A DNA stretch of 64,000 nt from Lagierella massiliensis. GTDB taxonomy: Bacteria > Bacillota > Clostridia > Tissierellales > Peptoniphilaceae. The translations under genes were made by a program, and so were the position numbers. How positions within the stretch are numbered: position 1 is the stretch's first letter; each line of letters begins with the position of its first letter. Where the stretch lies: NCBI GenBank assembly GCA_030532135.1, contig JAUNLT010000009.1:1-64000 (forward strand), in the 5' to 3' direction. A model generated the notes under the pieces. The model saw only the letters and a program-made list of their open reading frames with translations. It did not search any database and was not told the origin of the DNA. Of the stretch, positions 1-8,965 are shown piece by piece.

Positions 1-2
1 AA

Positions 3-22
3 AGGCACTTCGTTGAGTGCCT
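3..22 (-). terminator. Probable terminator hairpin at left window edge
   Basis: Perfect 7-bp stem AGGCACT/AGTGCCT with a 6-nt loop, 38 bases beyond the L,D-transpeptidase stop. The T-tract that would follow on the minus strand begins (AAA at 1-3) but runs out of the window, so termination is inferred. Confidence 0.6.
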
Positions 23-59
23 AATTATCTTATCAAGTTATTTTCTCTTTGTCAATTAT

Positions 60-1379
60 TTATTTGTATATTACTACAGGGGTCTCGTTTTTAACTTCTG
101 TGTAAATTTTCTTTGCTACTTCGTACGGTAAATTTATACAGCCATGTGATCCCCTTGTCTTATATAAATCTTTTCCAAAACTACTCTGCCAAGAAGCGTC
201 ATGTAACCCTACTCCTCCCCAGTTAATTGGCATCCAGAAAGATACTGGTGAACTGTAGTCTTCTCCTGTTAGCATTCTGTTTGTTTCTCTTGACCAAACT
301 TTAAATACTCCTGTAGGTGTTTCACTCCAAGGTGCACCTGTTATTACATCTGATTCTACTACTAATGCTCCGTCTTTATAAAACCACAAGTGTTGTCTTG
401 TCAAATCTATTTCAATATAAGTTTTTCCTATATCGTCAGTTTCTCTGGTGAGAGACCTCAATCTGTACTCTATATCTATCTCTTGGCTTTTGGCTTCTTC
501 CATGGCTTTTAAAACTTTATCTGTAGTCTTGTCTACATTCATTTGCCAACCGTATATTCCTCCACCAACTGTAATTTCTCCTCTTCCTGTGGTATTAAAC
601 TTTCTATCTATTCCAAAAGTATCTGTTTCTTTCGCTAGGTTTGCAACATATTCTCTCACTCTATCTCTATTTATTACGTATCCTTCTTGTAATTTATCAT
701 AGAATGATATTAGTTCATCACCTTTTAGCTCAAATTTTCTATCTGCAAAGTCGAAAGTTAAAATTGTGGAGAAAAGTTTTTGTTTTGTTTCTAATTCCGC
801 TTTTATCTCTTCGCTGTCTTTTGTAATATTTGGTAATATATATTCTTCTTTTAGTTCAATTTTGTCTTCTTTACTTATAAACGCCTTTATGATACTCTCT
901 TTAACTTTTTCTAAATCTAATTCATCCCCAACTTTTTCAGGGATTATTTCATACTTGTCTCCTACAAGTTCCACTTCTGCGTCTTTTGATTTTTCCACGT
1001 CTTGATTTAGGTTAGAGTCTTTTATACTTTCTTCTAATTTTCCTTCTTCTAAATTGTAATTATATTCAATAACTATATCGTGTTTTTTTAAAATTTCTAT
1101 AGGCCATAATATCTCATTTTGTTCTATAGCAACTGGTTTCTTTTCGGTTACTGTAAAGTTAAATTCTTCTGGATTAAACTCGTCCTCTTTATCATTTTTA
1201 CCAATTACTTGAAGTTTATAGTCTTCATAATTTGGTTTTTTTAAATCCTTTACTCTTACAAAACCTCTTGATTCTTCATTTACTGTGGTTCTTGGATATG
1301 AATAATTTTTAAATACTATAAACCCTCCAAGGTATATGATAACTATGGCAATAGCTGTTATTATTACACCTTTTTTCAT
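60..1379 (-). CDS. L,D-transpeptidase (YkuD) with peptidoglycan-binding domain
   Basis: Membrane-anchored cell-wall enzyme, 439 aa, expected to form 3-3 peptidoglycan crosslinks outside the membrane. An N-terminal membrane segment (about residues 5-25) precedes an acidic linker, a region resembling the PG_binding_4 domain (about 150-280), and a C-terminal YkuD domain (about 315-438). The catalytic motif SHGCINLP is present, with the nucleophilic Cys near residue 414 and the usual upstream HDASW histidine. The length suits the two-domain YkuD family of Firmicutes. It lies 9 bases after a small unknown gene and probably shares its promoter at 1875-1904. The family call is firm; the exact substrate is inferred. 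Confidence 0.9.
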   Translation of the reverse strand: MKKGVIITAIAIVIIYLGGFIVFKNYSYPRTTVNEESRGFVRVKDLKKPNYEDYKLQVIGKNDKEDEFNPEEFNFTVTEKKPVAIEQNEILWPIEILKKHDIVIEYNYNLEEGKLEESIKDSNLNQDVEKSKDAEVELVGDKYEIIPEKVGDELDLEKVKESIIKAFISKEDKIELKEEYILPNITKDSEEIKAELETKQKLFSTILTFDFADRKFELKGDELISFYDKLQEGYVINRDRVREYVANLAKETDTFGIDRKFNTTGRGEITVGGGIYGWQMNVDKTTDKVLKAMEEAKSQEIDIEYRLRSLTRETDDIGKTYIEIDLTRQHLWFYKDGALVVESDVITGAPWSETPTGVFKVWSRETNRMLTGEDYSSPVSFWMPINWGGVGLHDASWQSSFGKDLYKTRGSHGCINLPYEVAKKIYTEVKNETPVVIYK

Positions 1380-1388
1380 GTTTCCTCC

Positions 1389-1838
1389 TTATTTTCTTTG
1401 TGGTTTATTTGGTGGATTAAAACCTCCTTGTATAACATGAGGATGTTTTTGTTCAATTTCACTTGGGAATACTTCTTCAATTTTTGCTTGGTTAACAAGA
1501 TCAATTAATTGTTTTTTTATTTTTTCTCTATCTATTTCTACAAATTTTAAACCTTCAACTACTGTTCCACTTATTAGCTTTTCAATTTTTACAATTTGTC
1601 TATCGTATTTAAGTGGCGATTTCATTTCTATTGAATAGTTGGATGATTTTATTTTTATAGTAAAGTGCTCATCGGAAGTCTTTATATCTTTCATACCATA
1701 AAGTTGTTCTATAATTTTGTCAAATCTATCCACATCTTCCTTTGATCCGAAATAAAACTGAGTGTTATAATCGCTCAATCCTGTTTTATCATTTTCATGT
1801 ATTAGTCTTTGTATTTTTATATAAAGTCTGTCTTCCAT
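1389..1838 (-). CDS. Conserved hypothetical protein, 149 aa
   Basis: I do not recognise this family. It is a charged, soluble, 149-residue protein without signal peptide or membrane segment, and has a basic, proline-rich tail (GGFNPPNKPQRK). It starts at an ATG with an AGGAGAT ribosome binding site. It is the first gene of a two-gene unit with the L,D-transpeptidase, behind a good promoter, so a role near cell-wall metabolism is possible but only by association. The stop codon is 9 bases before the next start. Confidence 0.75.
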   Translation of the reverse strand: MEDRLYIKIQRLIHENDKTGLSDYNTQFYFGSKEDVDRFDKIIEQLYGMKDIKTSDEHFTIKIKSSNYSIEMKSPLKYDRQIVKIEKLISGTVVEGLKFVEIDREKIKKQLIDLVNQAKIEEVFPSEIEQKHPHVIQGGFNPPNKPQRK

Positions 1839-1874
1839 GAATATCTCCTTTTATTAATCATGTCTTATTAAACA

Positions 1875-1904
1875 ATTATAGAATACTTTAGTGTTTGTTT
1901 TCAA
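1875..1904 (-). promoter_or_regulatory. Sigma-A-type promoter for the 1838/1379 gene pair
   Basis: On the minus strand TTGAAA is followed after 18 bases by TATAAT, about 37 bases upstream of the ATG at 1838. It is well placed for the hypothetical gene and L,D-transpeptidase and lies after the rpsD terminator. Confidence 0.7.
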
Positions 1905-1944
1905 GTTCTTATGTATATACAGATTATTTTTAAATATAAAAATA

Positions 1945-1965
1945 CCGAGAAGATATACTTCCCGG
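1945..1965 (-). terminator. Rho-independent terminator after rpsD
   Basis: Minus-strand stem CCGGGAAG/CTTCTCGG (8 bp with one mismatch) with loop TATAT, followed by TATTTTTATATT. It is 8 bases beyond the rpsD stop and closes the ribosomal cluster. Confidence 0.75.
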
Positions 1966-1973
1966 CTTAATAA

Positions 1974-2570
1974 TTAAACTAATCTTGAGTAGAATTCTAC
2001 TACCAATGAGTCTGTAATTTCTATTGGCACTTCGTCTCTTTCAGGCATTCTGTCTAATTTGATTTTAAAACCTTCTGCTTTTGAAATGTAAGGAACAGAA
2101 TAACTGAAATTAGTTTCAAAGTTTTCTTTGAACATTTCATTTTTTCTAGATTTTTCTTTAAGTTCAAGTTCATCTCCCACTTGAACTGCAAATGAAGGAA
2201 TATTTACCTTCTTGCCATTTACTAGAACATGTCCATGTACAACCATTTGTCTTGCTTGTCTAATTGATGAAGCAAAACCTGCTCTATAAACTAGGTTGTC
2301 AAGTCTTGTCTCTAACATCTTAACTAATGCATCACCTGTAGATTCTTGAGATGCATATGCTTTTCTGAAGTAATTGAAGAATTGTTTTTCCATTACTCCG
2401 TAATATGCACGAAGTCTTTGTTTTTCTAGTAATTGTCTACCGTATTCAGTTAATTTCTTATCTTCTCTTCCAAGGCCTTTTCCCATTCTCTTTTCAGCCT
2501 TTGGATGTCCTGAAACATTTAAACCAAGTCTTCTAGCTTGTTTAAATCTAGGATCCATCATTTTTGCCAT
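1974..2570 (-). CDS. rpsD: 30S ribosomal protein S4
   Basis: Primary 16S rRNA-binding protein and early nucleator of 30S assembly, 198 aa. The N-terminal S4 domain and the S4 RNA-binding motif (about residues 90-150, with [16 protein letters not shown]) are complete. The N-terminus lacks the CxxC-type zinc cysteines, so this is the Cys-free form. The ATG at 2570 has AAGGAG eight bases upstream. It sits after rplQ, not between rpsK and rpoA as in most relatives, and is separated by 98 bases that hold its own promoter and a hairpin. S4 represses translation of its own mRNA in other bacteria; the hairpin touching the ribosome binding site is compatible with that. Confidence 0.97.
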   Translation of the reverse strand: MAKMMDPRFKQARRLGLNVSGHPKAEKRMGKGLGREDKKLTEYGRQLLEKQRLRAYYGVMEKQFFNYFRKAYASQESTGDALVKMLETRLDNLVYRAGFASSIRQARQMVVHGHVLVNGKKVNIPSFAVQVGDELELKEKSRKNEMFKENFETNFSYSVPYISKAEGFKIKLDRMPERDEVPIEITDSLVVEFYSRLV

Positions 2571-2582
2571 ATTATTATCTCC

Positions 2583-2612
2583 TTAAAATTATTTTGCCGC
2601 GGATAATTTTAA
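2583..2612 (-). promoter_or_regulatory. Hairpin in the rpsD leader, touching the Shine-Dalgarno
   Basis: A 10-bp inverted repeat (TTAAAATTAT/ATAATTTTAA) with a GC-rich 10-nt loop lies just before rpsD. Its 3' arm on the transcript overlaps the first bases of AAGGAG at 2579-2584. Position and geometry fit an S4 autoregulatory element, but I cannot match it to a known S4 leader, so function is inferred. Confidence 0.45.
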
Positions 2613-2632
2613 GCCACAGTTGTTTCAAAGTT

Positions 2633-2661
2633 ATATTATTATCTTATTAATTTCTTGTCAA
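2633..2661 (-). promoter_or_regulatory. Promoter for rpsD
   Basis: A perfect -35 box TTGACA (2656-2661) is followed after 17 bases by TAATAT (2633-2638); TATAAC, three bases further on, is an alternative -10. It lies between rplQ and rpsD and would give a leader of about 55 bases. Confidence 0.65.
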
Positions 2662-2668
2662 GTTTAAA

Positions 2669-3010
2669 CTAAACAAGTTCTAATATACACATTTCTGCAC
2701 TATCTCCCATGCGAGGTCCTAGTTTTAGTATTCTAGTGTATCCACCGTTTCTCTCGCTGTATTTTGGAGCTATTTCTTCAAATAGTTTATGTGCAACTTC
2801 ATCTTTATATATATAAGCCAAAGCTTGTCTTCTTGAATGTAAATCGCCCTTCTTTGCAAGGGTAATCATCTTTTCAGCTACTCTTCTAGTCTCTTTAGCT
2901 CTAGTAACTGTTGTTTCGATTCTACCATTTTCAAGAAGTGATTGAACTTGGTTTCTAAGCATAGCTTGTCTATGATCTGTTCTTCTTCCAAGTTTTCTAA
3001 GATTTGCCAT
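2669..3010 (-). CDS. rplQ: 50S ribosomal protein L17
   Basis: Protein of 113 aa at the polypeptide exit-tunnel side of the 50S subunit. The N-terminus [18 protein letters not shown] is the family signature, and the length is the usual short bacterial form. It follows rpoA by 12 bases in the alpha operon. Here it is the last gene of the long transcript before a gap that contains a new promoter for rpsD. No separate terminator is visible after it, so readthrough into rpsD is likely. Confidence 0.97.
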   Translation of the reverse strand: MANLRKLGRRTDHRQAMLRNQVQSLLENGRIETTVTRAKETRRVAEKMITLAKKGDLHSRRQALAYIYKDEVAHKLFEEIAPKYSERNGGYTRILKLGPRMGDSAEMCILELV

Positions 3011-3022
3011 TTACGCCTCCTA

Positions 3023-3958
3023 TTAATCTTCTTCGTCTGAAAATTCTAAGCCCATTTCATGGATTTTACTCTCCACTTCGTCAAAGGACTTCTTGCCAAA
3101 ATTCTTTATCTTACACAATTCCTCAACGCCTTTGGATACAATGTCTCCCACTGTATCTATATTGGCTCTCTTTAAACAGTTAAAAGATCTTAAGGAAAGA
3201 TCAAGCTCTTCAATGCTTGTAGATAGTAATTCCTCTTTAGCAGACTCTTCTTCGTCTTCTTCTACTTCTTCTTCAAAAGTGTATTCAGGTAAGTCTATAA
3301 ATAGAGAAAGATAGTCTGAAAGAATCTGTGCTCCTTGAGATACAGCTTCTTGAGGAGTAATAGTTCCATCGGTACAAACTTCAAGCTCCAATTTTTCACG
3401 ATTAGATACAAGTTCTATTACTTCAAAATTTACTTTTGTAACTGGTGTGAATGTTGAATCTATTGGAATGAAACCTATTGGATCATCTTCCGACTTATTC
3501 AAGTCAGAAACTCTATATCCCTTTCCTTTTTCTATTTGAAGACTCATCTTTACATCTGCATCCTCATTAAGAGTTGCTATATGATGATTTTCGTTTGCAA
3601 CTTCAATGTTTACATCTTTTTCAATGTCTTTAGCTGTGAAGATGCATGGTCCTTTTAACTCAATATCTATATTGACAGGTTCATCGGATAAACTCTTAAG
3701 CGCTATGGCTTTAATGTTCAATATAATCTCTGAAACATCTTCTAAAACACCTTTTATTGTAGAGAATTCGTGTAGTACATCTTGTATATGAACTTTTGTA
3801 ACTGCAGCCCCGGAAAGATTAGACAAAAGAACTCTTCTCAATCCGTTCCCCAGCGTTGTTCCAAACCCTCTTTCTAAAGGAGCAATAACAAACTTTCCCT
3901 GATGTTTAACTTCGTTAATATCTGCTATTTCAATTTTAGCCATTAAGTTTTGTGTCAT
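3023..3958 (-). CDS. rpoA: RNA polymerase alpha subunit
   Basis: Scaffold subunit of RNA polymerase, 311 aa. The N-terminal dimerisation domain (about 1-230, with RGFGTTLGNGLRRVLLSNLSG) binds beta and beta-prime. The C-terminal domain (about 245-305, ELDLSLRSFNCLKRANI) contacts UP elements and activators. The linker is strongly acidic (EEEVEEDEEES). The ATG at 3958 has GGGAGG upstream. It directly follows rpsK, because rpsD is absent from the position it holds in most Firmicutes. Confidence 0.98.
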   Translation of the reverse strand: MTQNLMAKIEIADINEVKHQGKFVIAPLERGFGTTLGNGLRRVLLSNLSGAAVTKVHIQDVLHEFSTIKGVLEDVSEIILNIKAIALKSLSDEPVNIDIELKGPCIFTAKDIEKDVNIEVANENHHIATLNEDADVKMSLQIEKGKGYRVSDLNKSEDDPIGFIPIDSTFTPVTKVNFEVIELVSNREKLELEVCTDGTITPQEAVSQGAQILSDYLSLFIDLPEYTFEEEVEEDEEESAKEELLSTSIEELDLSLRSFNCLKRANIDTVGDIVSKGVEELCKIKNFGKKSFDEVESKIHEMGLEFSDEED

Positions 3959-4022
3959 AATTTGTGCCTCCCATGAAGTACGTTGAGTTAAGGATCTAAT
4001 CCTATATTAACAATAACTTGTA

Positions 4023-4418
4023 TTAAACTCTTCTTCTCTTAGGTGGTCTACAACCATTATGTGGAACAGGAGTTACGTCTTTGATTAGACTAATTTCAAG
4101 TCCTGATGCTTGTAATGATCTGATTGCAGCTTCTCTTCCTGAACCAGGTCCTTTTACATATACTTCAACCACTTTTAGTCCATGTTCCATAGCTTTTTTT
4201 GCCGCTTCTTGTGCCGCTTCCTGTGCTGCAAAAGGAGTGGATTTTCTTGAACCACGGAATCCTAATTGACCAGCAGATGCCCAAGAAATTAAGTTTCCTT
4301 GAAGGTCAGTTAAACTTACCATTGTGTTGTTGAAAGATGATACAATATGAGCTTGACCTTTTTCTATATTCTTTTTAACTCTTCTCTTACCACGAGTTTT
4401 AACTTTCTTTTGTGCCAA
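4023..4418 (-). CDS. rpsK: 30S ribosomal protein S11
   Basis: Platform protein of the 30S subunit next to the E-site mRNA, 131 aa. The conserved segment ([16 protein letters not shown] and the C-terminal [17 protein letters not shown]) is intact. It lies 13 bases after rpsM. rpoA follows after 64 bases, where many relatives have rpsD. Confidence 0.97.
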   Translation of the reverse strand: MAQKKVKTRGKRRVKKNIEKGQAHIVSSFNNTMVSLTDLQGNLISWASAGQLGFRGSRKSTPFAAQEAAQEAAKKAMEHGLKVVEVYVKGPGSGREAAIRSLQASGLEISLIKDVTPVPHNGCRPPKRRRV

Positions 4419-4431
4419 CTAAATCCCTCCC

Positions 4432-4794
4432 TTACTTATTCTTTTGAGCTAATTTTCTAGGTCCCTTACGAGTTCTAGAGTTGTTCTTTGTGTTTTGTCC
4501 TCTTACAGGAAGACCTCTCTTATGTCTAATTCCTCTATATGAGTTAATCTCTTTAAGTCTCTTAATATTCATGGCAACCGATCTACGTAGGTCACCTTCG
4601 ATTTCGTATTTATCTAATTCATTTCTTATAGCTACCATTTCTGTTTCTGTTAAATCCTTAACCTTAGTTGCAGGATCCACGCCGGCAGCAGTAAGAATTT
4701 CTAATGAACGAGCTCTACCTACACCATAAATAGCTGTAAGCCCGATATCTACTCTTTTTTCTCTGGGTAAATCTACCCCGGCAATTCTTGACAC
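4432..4794 (-). CDS. rpsM: 30S ribosomal protein S13
   Basis: Head protein of the 30S subunit that contacts P-site tRNA and the 50S subunit, 120 aa. The start [20 protein letters not shown] and the basic tail ([17 protein letters not shown]) are typical. It opens the alpha-operon part, just after rpmJ, and has a GGAGGG ribosome binding site. Confidence 0.97.
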   Translation of the reverse strand: MSRIAGVDLPREKRVDIGLTAIYGVGRARSLEILTAAGVDPATKVKDLTETEMVAIRNELDKYEIEGDLRRSVAMNIKRLKEINSYRGIRHKRGLPVRGQNTKNNSRTRKGPRKLAQKNK

Positions 4795-4810
4795 TGTTTA
4801 TAGTCCCTCC

Positions 4811-4924
4811 TTAACCTTGTCTTTGTTTGTGTTTAGGATTTTCGCAAATAACCATTATACGTCCTTTACGTTTAATGATTTTACATTTATCACACATCTT
4901 TTTTACTGATGATCTTACCTTCAT
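4811..4924 (-). CDS. rpmJ: 50S ribosomal protein L36
   Basis: This 37-codon gene is easily missed. The translation begins [20 protein letters not shown] and ends HKQRQG. It carries the zinc-ribbon ligands C11, C14, C27 and H32 of the Cys-containing L36 type. GGAGGT lies seven bases before the ATG. It sits between infA (12-base gap) and rpsM (16-base gap), the standard position in Firmicutes. Confidence 0.97.
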   Translation of the reverse strand: MKVRSSVKKMCDKCKIIKRKGRIMVICENPKHKQRQG

Positions 4925-4936
4925 GCTAACCTCCTA

Positions 4937-5155
4937 CTACTTGTTTCGCCAAGTTATTCTTCCCTTAGTTAAATCGTACGGTGACAATTCTACCACTACT
5001 TTGTCTCCAGGAAGAATTCTAATGTAATTCATCCTTAGTTTTCCGGAGATATGCGCTGTTATTTCATGTCCATTTTCAAGTTGAACTTTAAATATGGTAT
5101 TGGGTAGTGCTTCTACAACCGTACCTTCAACTTCGATTATATCCTTTTTAGCCAT
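4937..5155 (-). CDS. infA: Translation initiation factor IF-1
   Basis: OB-fold factor of 72 aa that occupies the ribosomal A site during initiation. The sequence [20 protein letters not shown] and the C-terminal LTKGRITWR are diagnostic. It starts three bases after the KOW protein stop, so the two are probably translationally coupled. Confidence 0.98.
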   Translation of the reverse strand: MAKKDIIEVEGTVVEALPNTIFKVQLENGHEITAHISGKLRMNYIRILPGDKVVVELSPYDLTKGRITWRNK

Positions 5156-5158
5156 TCG

Positions 5159-5428
5159 TTAATGAACCTCCTTATCGTCCATAAACTCTTTAAGCAGTTT
5201 TCTGATATGGCAGTCATTAGAAAATTCTGTCAATTCAAAAATACTGTTGGTCTTTTGTAAGTGCTTAATCTTCTTTTTCTTAGGGTTTTTAAGTTTCCTT
5301 CTTTTCCCATCTACGACCTGTACATAATTATTGTCCAAGAGTTTTAAAACTATTTGGAATTTTCCTTTATCTCGTCCTGACAGGGATCTAACCACTTGAC
5401 CTTCAACTAACTGTTTGTATTGGTCCAT
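5159..5428 (-). CDS. KOW-domain RNA-binding protein
   Basis: Small basic protein of 89 aa. Its N-terminal KOW/SH3-like fold (about 7-60: GQVVRSLSGRDKGKFQIV) resembles archaeal L14e/L6e-type proteins and is followed by a lysine-rich stretch (KNPKKKKIKHLQK). Proteins of this family occupy the same place, between adk/map and infA, in many Clostridia and are presumed to bind rRNA or assist ribosome assembly; their function is not established. The start has GGAGAT upstream. Confidence 0.85.
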   Translation of the reverse strand: MDQYKQLVEGQVVRSLSGRDKGKFQIVLKLLDNNYVQVVDGKRRKLKNPKKKKIKHLQKTNSIFELTEFSNDCHIRKLLKEFMDDKEVH

Positions 5429-5443
5429 CGTATCTCCCAGGAA

Positions 5444-6100
5444 TTACATTTGTTCTAATTGTGTAAGATGATCCTTAACACGAGAGAATACTTCATCTGG
5501 TGTCAAAGTTCCGTCCACATTGAATATTAATCCTAGGTTGTTGTAGTACTCAATAAGGGGTTCGGTTTGTTTTTGGTAAACTTCGATCCTATTTCTAACT
5601 GTTTCTTCCCTATCGTCTTCTCTTTGAACAACTTCACTACCACATCTGTCGCAAACTCCTGCAACTTTTGTTGGCTTGTTGTCCACATGATATGATGCTC
5701 CACAGTTTAAGCAAACTCTTCTTCCTGCAAGCCTTTTAATAAGAACCTCTAAATCTACGTCTATGTTTACAACGCTATCAAGCTTTATGCCTCTTTCTTC
5801 AAGTCCCTTAGTCAACGCGTTCGCTTGTTCTATAGTTCTTGGAAATCCATCAAGCATAAACCCTTCTTTACAGTCTTCTTGATCTAATCTGTCCCAAACT
5901 AAGTCAATAGTAAGTTCGTCAGGAACAAGTTTACCTTCTGCCAGATACCCTTTTACTTTTTTACCAAGTTCTGTTTCTTCTTTAATATTCTTCCTGAAAA
6001 TGTCTCCAGTAGATACATGTAATACGTTAAACTCTTCAACTATTTTTTCAGCTTGAGTTCCTTTACCTGCTCCTGGAGGTCCTAATAGTACCAATCGCAT
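5444..6100 (-). CDS. adk: Adenylate kinase
   Basis: Catalyses ATP + AMP to 2 ADP in the cytosol; 218 aa. It has the P-loop GPPGAGKGTQ at residues 7-16, the DGFPRT AMP-site motif, and a long LID (about 126-163) with four cysteines in two CxxC pairs (CLNC, CDRC), the zinc-binding form common in Gram-positives. It follows secY with a 9-base gap. The methionine aminopeptidase gene that usually comes next is absent, and the KOW gene follows directly. Confidence 0.98.
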   Translation of the reverse strand: MRLVLLGPPGAGKGTQAEKIVEEFNVLHVSTGDIFRKNIKEETELGKKVKGYLAEGKLVPDELTIDLVWDRLDQEDCKEGFMLDGFPRTIEQANALTKGLEERGIKLDSVVNIDVDLEVLIKRLAGRRVCLNCGASYHVDNKPTKVAGVCDRCGSEVVQREDDREETVRNRIEVYQKQTEPLIEYYNNLGLIFNVDGTLTPDEVFSRVKDHLTQLEQM

Positions 6101-6109
6101 TTATATCTC

Positions 6110-7393
6110 CTACTTATTTAAAAAACCTTTATAATGTCTCATAGTCAACATTGATTCAATTTGTTTTATAGTTTCTAATATAACACCCACAACGATGATT
6201 AATGAAGTTCCTGCAAATATCATTCTAAGCTTTAAAGCGTAGTTTATGATAAATGGTGCAGTTGCAACAACTGCAAGGATTAAAGCTCCTATTAAAGTAA
6301 TTTTACCTGCGATACTTTGAAGGTATTCTCCAGTAGGTCTTCCAGGTCTTATACCTGGTATAAATCCACCGTATTGTTGTAGGTTTTTCGCATATTCCAC
6401 TGTGTTAAATTGTATTGCACTGTAGAAATAAGCAAATATTATTATCAATACAAGATTGATTAAAGAATATAAAATCAATCCACTTACAGTTTGCATGCTA
6501 AAAATGTAATCTAACCATTTAGGTGCTTTGCCACCAAAAAGAGAGATTATTGTGTTTGGCAGTTGAAGTATTGAAGATGCAAAGATTACAGGCATAACTC
6601 CTGACATATTAACCTTTACAGGAATATGTGTAGATTGTCCACCATACATCTTTCTGCCTACAACTCTCTTAGCATACTGAACTGGTATTTTTCTCTCTCC
6701 TTGGTTTATTTCAATTACGATTGCAAGTATAGCAATAGAAACAAGTGCCAATATAGCAAATGCCCACCATGCTACCATTCCGCCTTTGCTTTGTGCAACC
6801 ATTGTCTGAACTGCATTTGGTGCACCAGAAATTATACCAAAGAAAATTATTATTGAAATTCCGTTACCAACACCCTTTGCAGAAATAATTTCACCTAACC
6901 ATACTAAAAACATTGTACCTGCAACTAGAGTTAATAACATGATAGCTTTTGAAAAGGCGTTACCTTTTGCAATTTGAACAGCATCACTAAAAAGTACATT
7001 TACCATTGCATAAGCTTGAACAAAACCCAATACAACACCCATAATCTTAGTGTACTGTCCTATTTTCTTCCTACCTTCTTCCCCATCTTTTGCAATATCT
7101 TCAAGCCTAGGGATTGCAATTGTAAGAAGTTGGATAATAATGGAAGCTGTAATATAAGGATAGATACTTAAAGCAAATATACTCATATTAGACAAACTTC
7201 CACCTGAGAATGCATTAAGCATTGAAAGAAGCCCTGCGTCTTGTCCTGACATATGAGCTTGGACAACCTTCGCATCCATAAATGGAACCGGGATAACATT
7301 GCCCAGTCTATATACAACTAGCATCAAAAAAGTAAAGATAAGTCTATCTCTAACTTCTTTAACCTTCCAAGCATTCTTCAGAGTTTGAAGCAT
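6110..7393 (-). CDS. secY: Protein translocase subunit SecY
   Basis: Channel subunit of the SecYEG translocon, 427 aa with ten predicted membrane helices. Signatures include the N-terminal RLIFTFLMLVVYRLGNVIPV, the plug region after GGSLSNMSIFALSIYPYI, and the cytoplasmic loop with GIRPGRPTGEYL. It lies one base after the rplO stop, as in other spc operons, and the length is normal. Confidence 0.98.
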   Translation of the reverse strand: MLQTLKNAWKVKEVRDRLIFTFLMLVVYRLGNVIPVPFMDAKVVQAHMSGQDAGLLSMLNAFSGGSLSNMSIFALSIYPYITASIIIQLLTIAIPRLEDIAKDGEEGRKKIGQYTKIMGVVLGFVQAYAMVNVLFSDAVQIAKGNAFSKAIMLLTLVAGTMFLVWLGEIISAKGVGNGISIIIFFGIISGAPNAVQTMVAQSKGGMVAWWAFAILALVSIAILAIVIEINQGERKIPVQYAKRVVGRKMYGGQSTHIPVKVNMSGVMPVIFASSILQLPNTIISLFGGKAPKWLDYIFSMQTVSGLILYSLINLVLIIIFAYFYSAIQFNTVEYAKNLQQYGGFIPGIRPGRPTGEYLQSIAGKITLIGALILAVVATAPFIINYALKLRMIFAGTSLIIVVGVILETIKQIESMLTMRHYKGFLNK

Positions 7394-7394
7394 T

Positions 7395-7844
7395 CTATAC
7401 CTCCTCAGCCTTTCCTCCGGCCTGAGTTATTTTATCCATAGCAGATTTTGTAAACTTTGTAGCTTTAACAGTCAACTTCTTGTTTAACTCACCTGAACCA
7501 AGAATTTTTACTCCGTCTTTAGCTTTTGATTTTTTAGCAATACCTTTTTCAAATATTAATTCAGGAGTTACTACAGTACCATCTTCAAATTTATTTAATT
7601 GTTCTACATTAACTTCTGCATATACCTTAGAAAATATATTCGTAAAACCCCTCTTAGGAAGTCTTCTGAATAAAGGCATTTGACCCCCTTCAAATCCCGG
7701 TCTAACTCCTCCACCGGATCTTGAATTTTGTCCATCACGTCCACGTCCAGCGTTGTGACCAAGACCTGAACCATAACCTCTACCTACTCTTTTTCTAGCT
7801 TTAACGCCACCACCGTTAGCAGGTTTTAAGTCGTGTAATTTCAT
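7395..7844 (-). CDS. rplO: 50S ribosomal protein L15
   Basis: Late-assembling 50S protein, 149 aa from the chosen start. [12 protein letters not shown] is the family N-terminus and is preceded by GGAGGTGTACTTTATC, so I chose the ATG at 7844; a GTG at 7856 lies inside the ribosome binding site. The glycine-rich N-terminal segment ([15 protein letters not shown]) that threads into the rRNA is complete. It is located between rpmD and secY. Confidence 0.96.
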   Translation of the reverse strand: MKLHDLKPANGGGVKARKRVGRGYGSGLGHNAGRGRDGQNSRSGGGVRPGFEGGQMPLFRRLPKRGFTNIFSKVYAEVNVEQLNKFEDGTVVTPELIFEKGIAKKSKAKDGVKILGSGELNKKLTVKATKFTKSAMDKITQAGGKAEEV

Positions 7845-7863
7845 GATAAAGTACACCTCCCCT

Positions 7864-8046
7864 TTATTCTACTTCTTCAACATCTATCATATACCCTACT
7901 TTGTTAAGAACACCTCTAATAGCAGGATTATCTTCTCTAATTACAGAAGAACCTACTTTGGCAAGTCCTAGGGTCTTAATAGCTCTTTTATGTTTTTCAA
8001 CTCTACCAATTGTACTTCTCTTTAGAGTTATTTTAAGCTTGCTCAT
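7864..8046 (-). CDS. rpmD: 50S ribosomal protein L30
   Basis: Short 50S protein of 60 aa. The sequence [20 protein letters not shown] followed by [10 protein letters not shown] and [11 protein letters not shown] matches the bacterial short form. It sits between rpsE and rplO with short gaps and its own GGAGG site. Confidence 0.96.
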   Translation of the reverse strand: MSKLKITLKRSTIGRVEKHKRAIKTLGLAKVGSSVIREDNPAIRGVLNKVGYMIDVEEVE

Positions 8047-8057
8047 ACAAAGCCTCC

Positions 8058-8564
8058 TTACCCGATGATTTCATCAATGGACTTTCCTCTTAATTTCGCA
8101 ACATCACTTGCTCTTTTAAGACCTTTAAGTCCTTCCATAGTTGCATTTACAACATTTCTAGGGTTTGAAGTTCCAAGGGATTTTGAACGAATGTCCTTAA
8201 TGCCCGCTAATTCACAAACGTCACGAACAGGACCCCCTGCAATAACTCCAGTACCTTCGTATGCAGGTTTTAAGAATACTCTTCCAGCACCAAATACGCC
8301 TGTAACATCATGAGGAATTGTAGTTCCAACTAGAGGAACTTCAATCATATGCTTTTTAGCATCTTGAACTCCCTTTCTTATAGCTTCAGGAACTTCTTGT
8401 GCCTTACCTGTACCGATTCCAACTCTACCATTTCTGTCACCAACAACAACAACGGCGCTGAATCTAAAGTTTCTACCACCTTTAACAACTTTTGCAACAC
8501 GGTTGATAGCAACAACTCTTTCTTCTAATTCTAAACCTTCTACATTTTTAGTTAAAAGTTCCAA
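8058..8564 (-). CDS. rpsE: 30S ribosomal protein S5
   Basis: Decoding-site protein of 168 aa at the mRNA entry channel. The dsRNA-binding-like N-terminal domain ([20 protein letters not shown]) and the C-terminal domain ([17 protein letters not shown]) are complete. It follows rplR by 17 bases in the spc order. Confidence 0.97.
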   Translation of the reverse strand: MELLTKNVEGLELEERVVAINRVAKVVKGGRNFRFSAVVVVGDRNGRVGIGTGKAQEVPEAIRKGVQDAKKHMIEVPLVGTTIPHDVTGVFGAGRVFLKPAYEGTGVIAGGPVRDVCELAGIKDIRSKSLGTSNPRNVVNATMEGLKGLKRASDVAKLRGKSIDEIIG

Positions 8565-8581
8565 TATTGTACCTCCGTCTC

Positions 8582-8950
8582 CTAGAATTTCAGTCCGGCT
8601 TCTCTAGCGGATTCTGCTAATTCTTTAATCTTACCGTGGTATAGGTATCCAGATCTGTCAAATACAACCTCTTCTATACCAAGTTTAATAGCTTTTTCTC
8701 CGATAGCTTTACCAACTACTTTAGCAGCCTCTTTATTTGAAGAGCTTTCCAAACCGGATTTAATATCCTTGTCAAGAGTTGACGCTGATACTAAAGTTTT
8801 TCCTTCTACATCGTCTATGATTTGAGCATAGATATTTGTATTGCTCTTATATACGTTTAATCTTGGTTTTTCAGGAGTGCCGGAAAGATTTTTTCTTATT
8901 CTTGCATGTCTTGCTTTTCTATTGCCTTGCTTATCTATATGCTTTAACAT
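8582..8950 (-). CDS. rplR: 50S ribosomal protein L18
   Basis: Binds 5S rRNA in the central protuberance; 122 aa. The C-terminal segment ([26 protein letters not shown]) carries the family motif. Spacing to rplF is 15 bases. The start ATG has a strong AAGGAG site upstream. Confidence 0.97.
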   Translation of the reverse strand: MLKHIDKQGNRKARHARIRKNLSGTPEKPRLNVYKSNTNIYAQIIDDVEGKTLVSASTLDKDIKSGLESSSNKEAAKVVGKAIGEKAIKLGIEEVVFDRSGYLYHGKIKELAESAREAGLKF

Positions 8951-8965
8951 TTAATACTCCTTCCT

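Noticed and set aside
448..1005. Plus-strand open frames across the L,D-transpeptidase gene
   Set aside because: They are antisense to a complete, motif-bearing gene, lack ribosome binding sites and encode low-complexity hydrophobic Ser/Leu-rich peptides.
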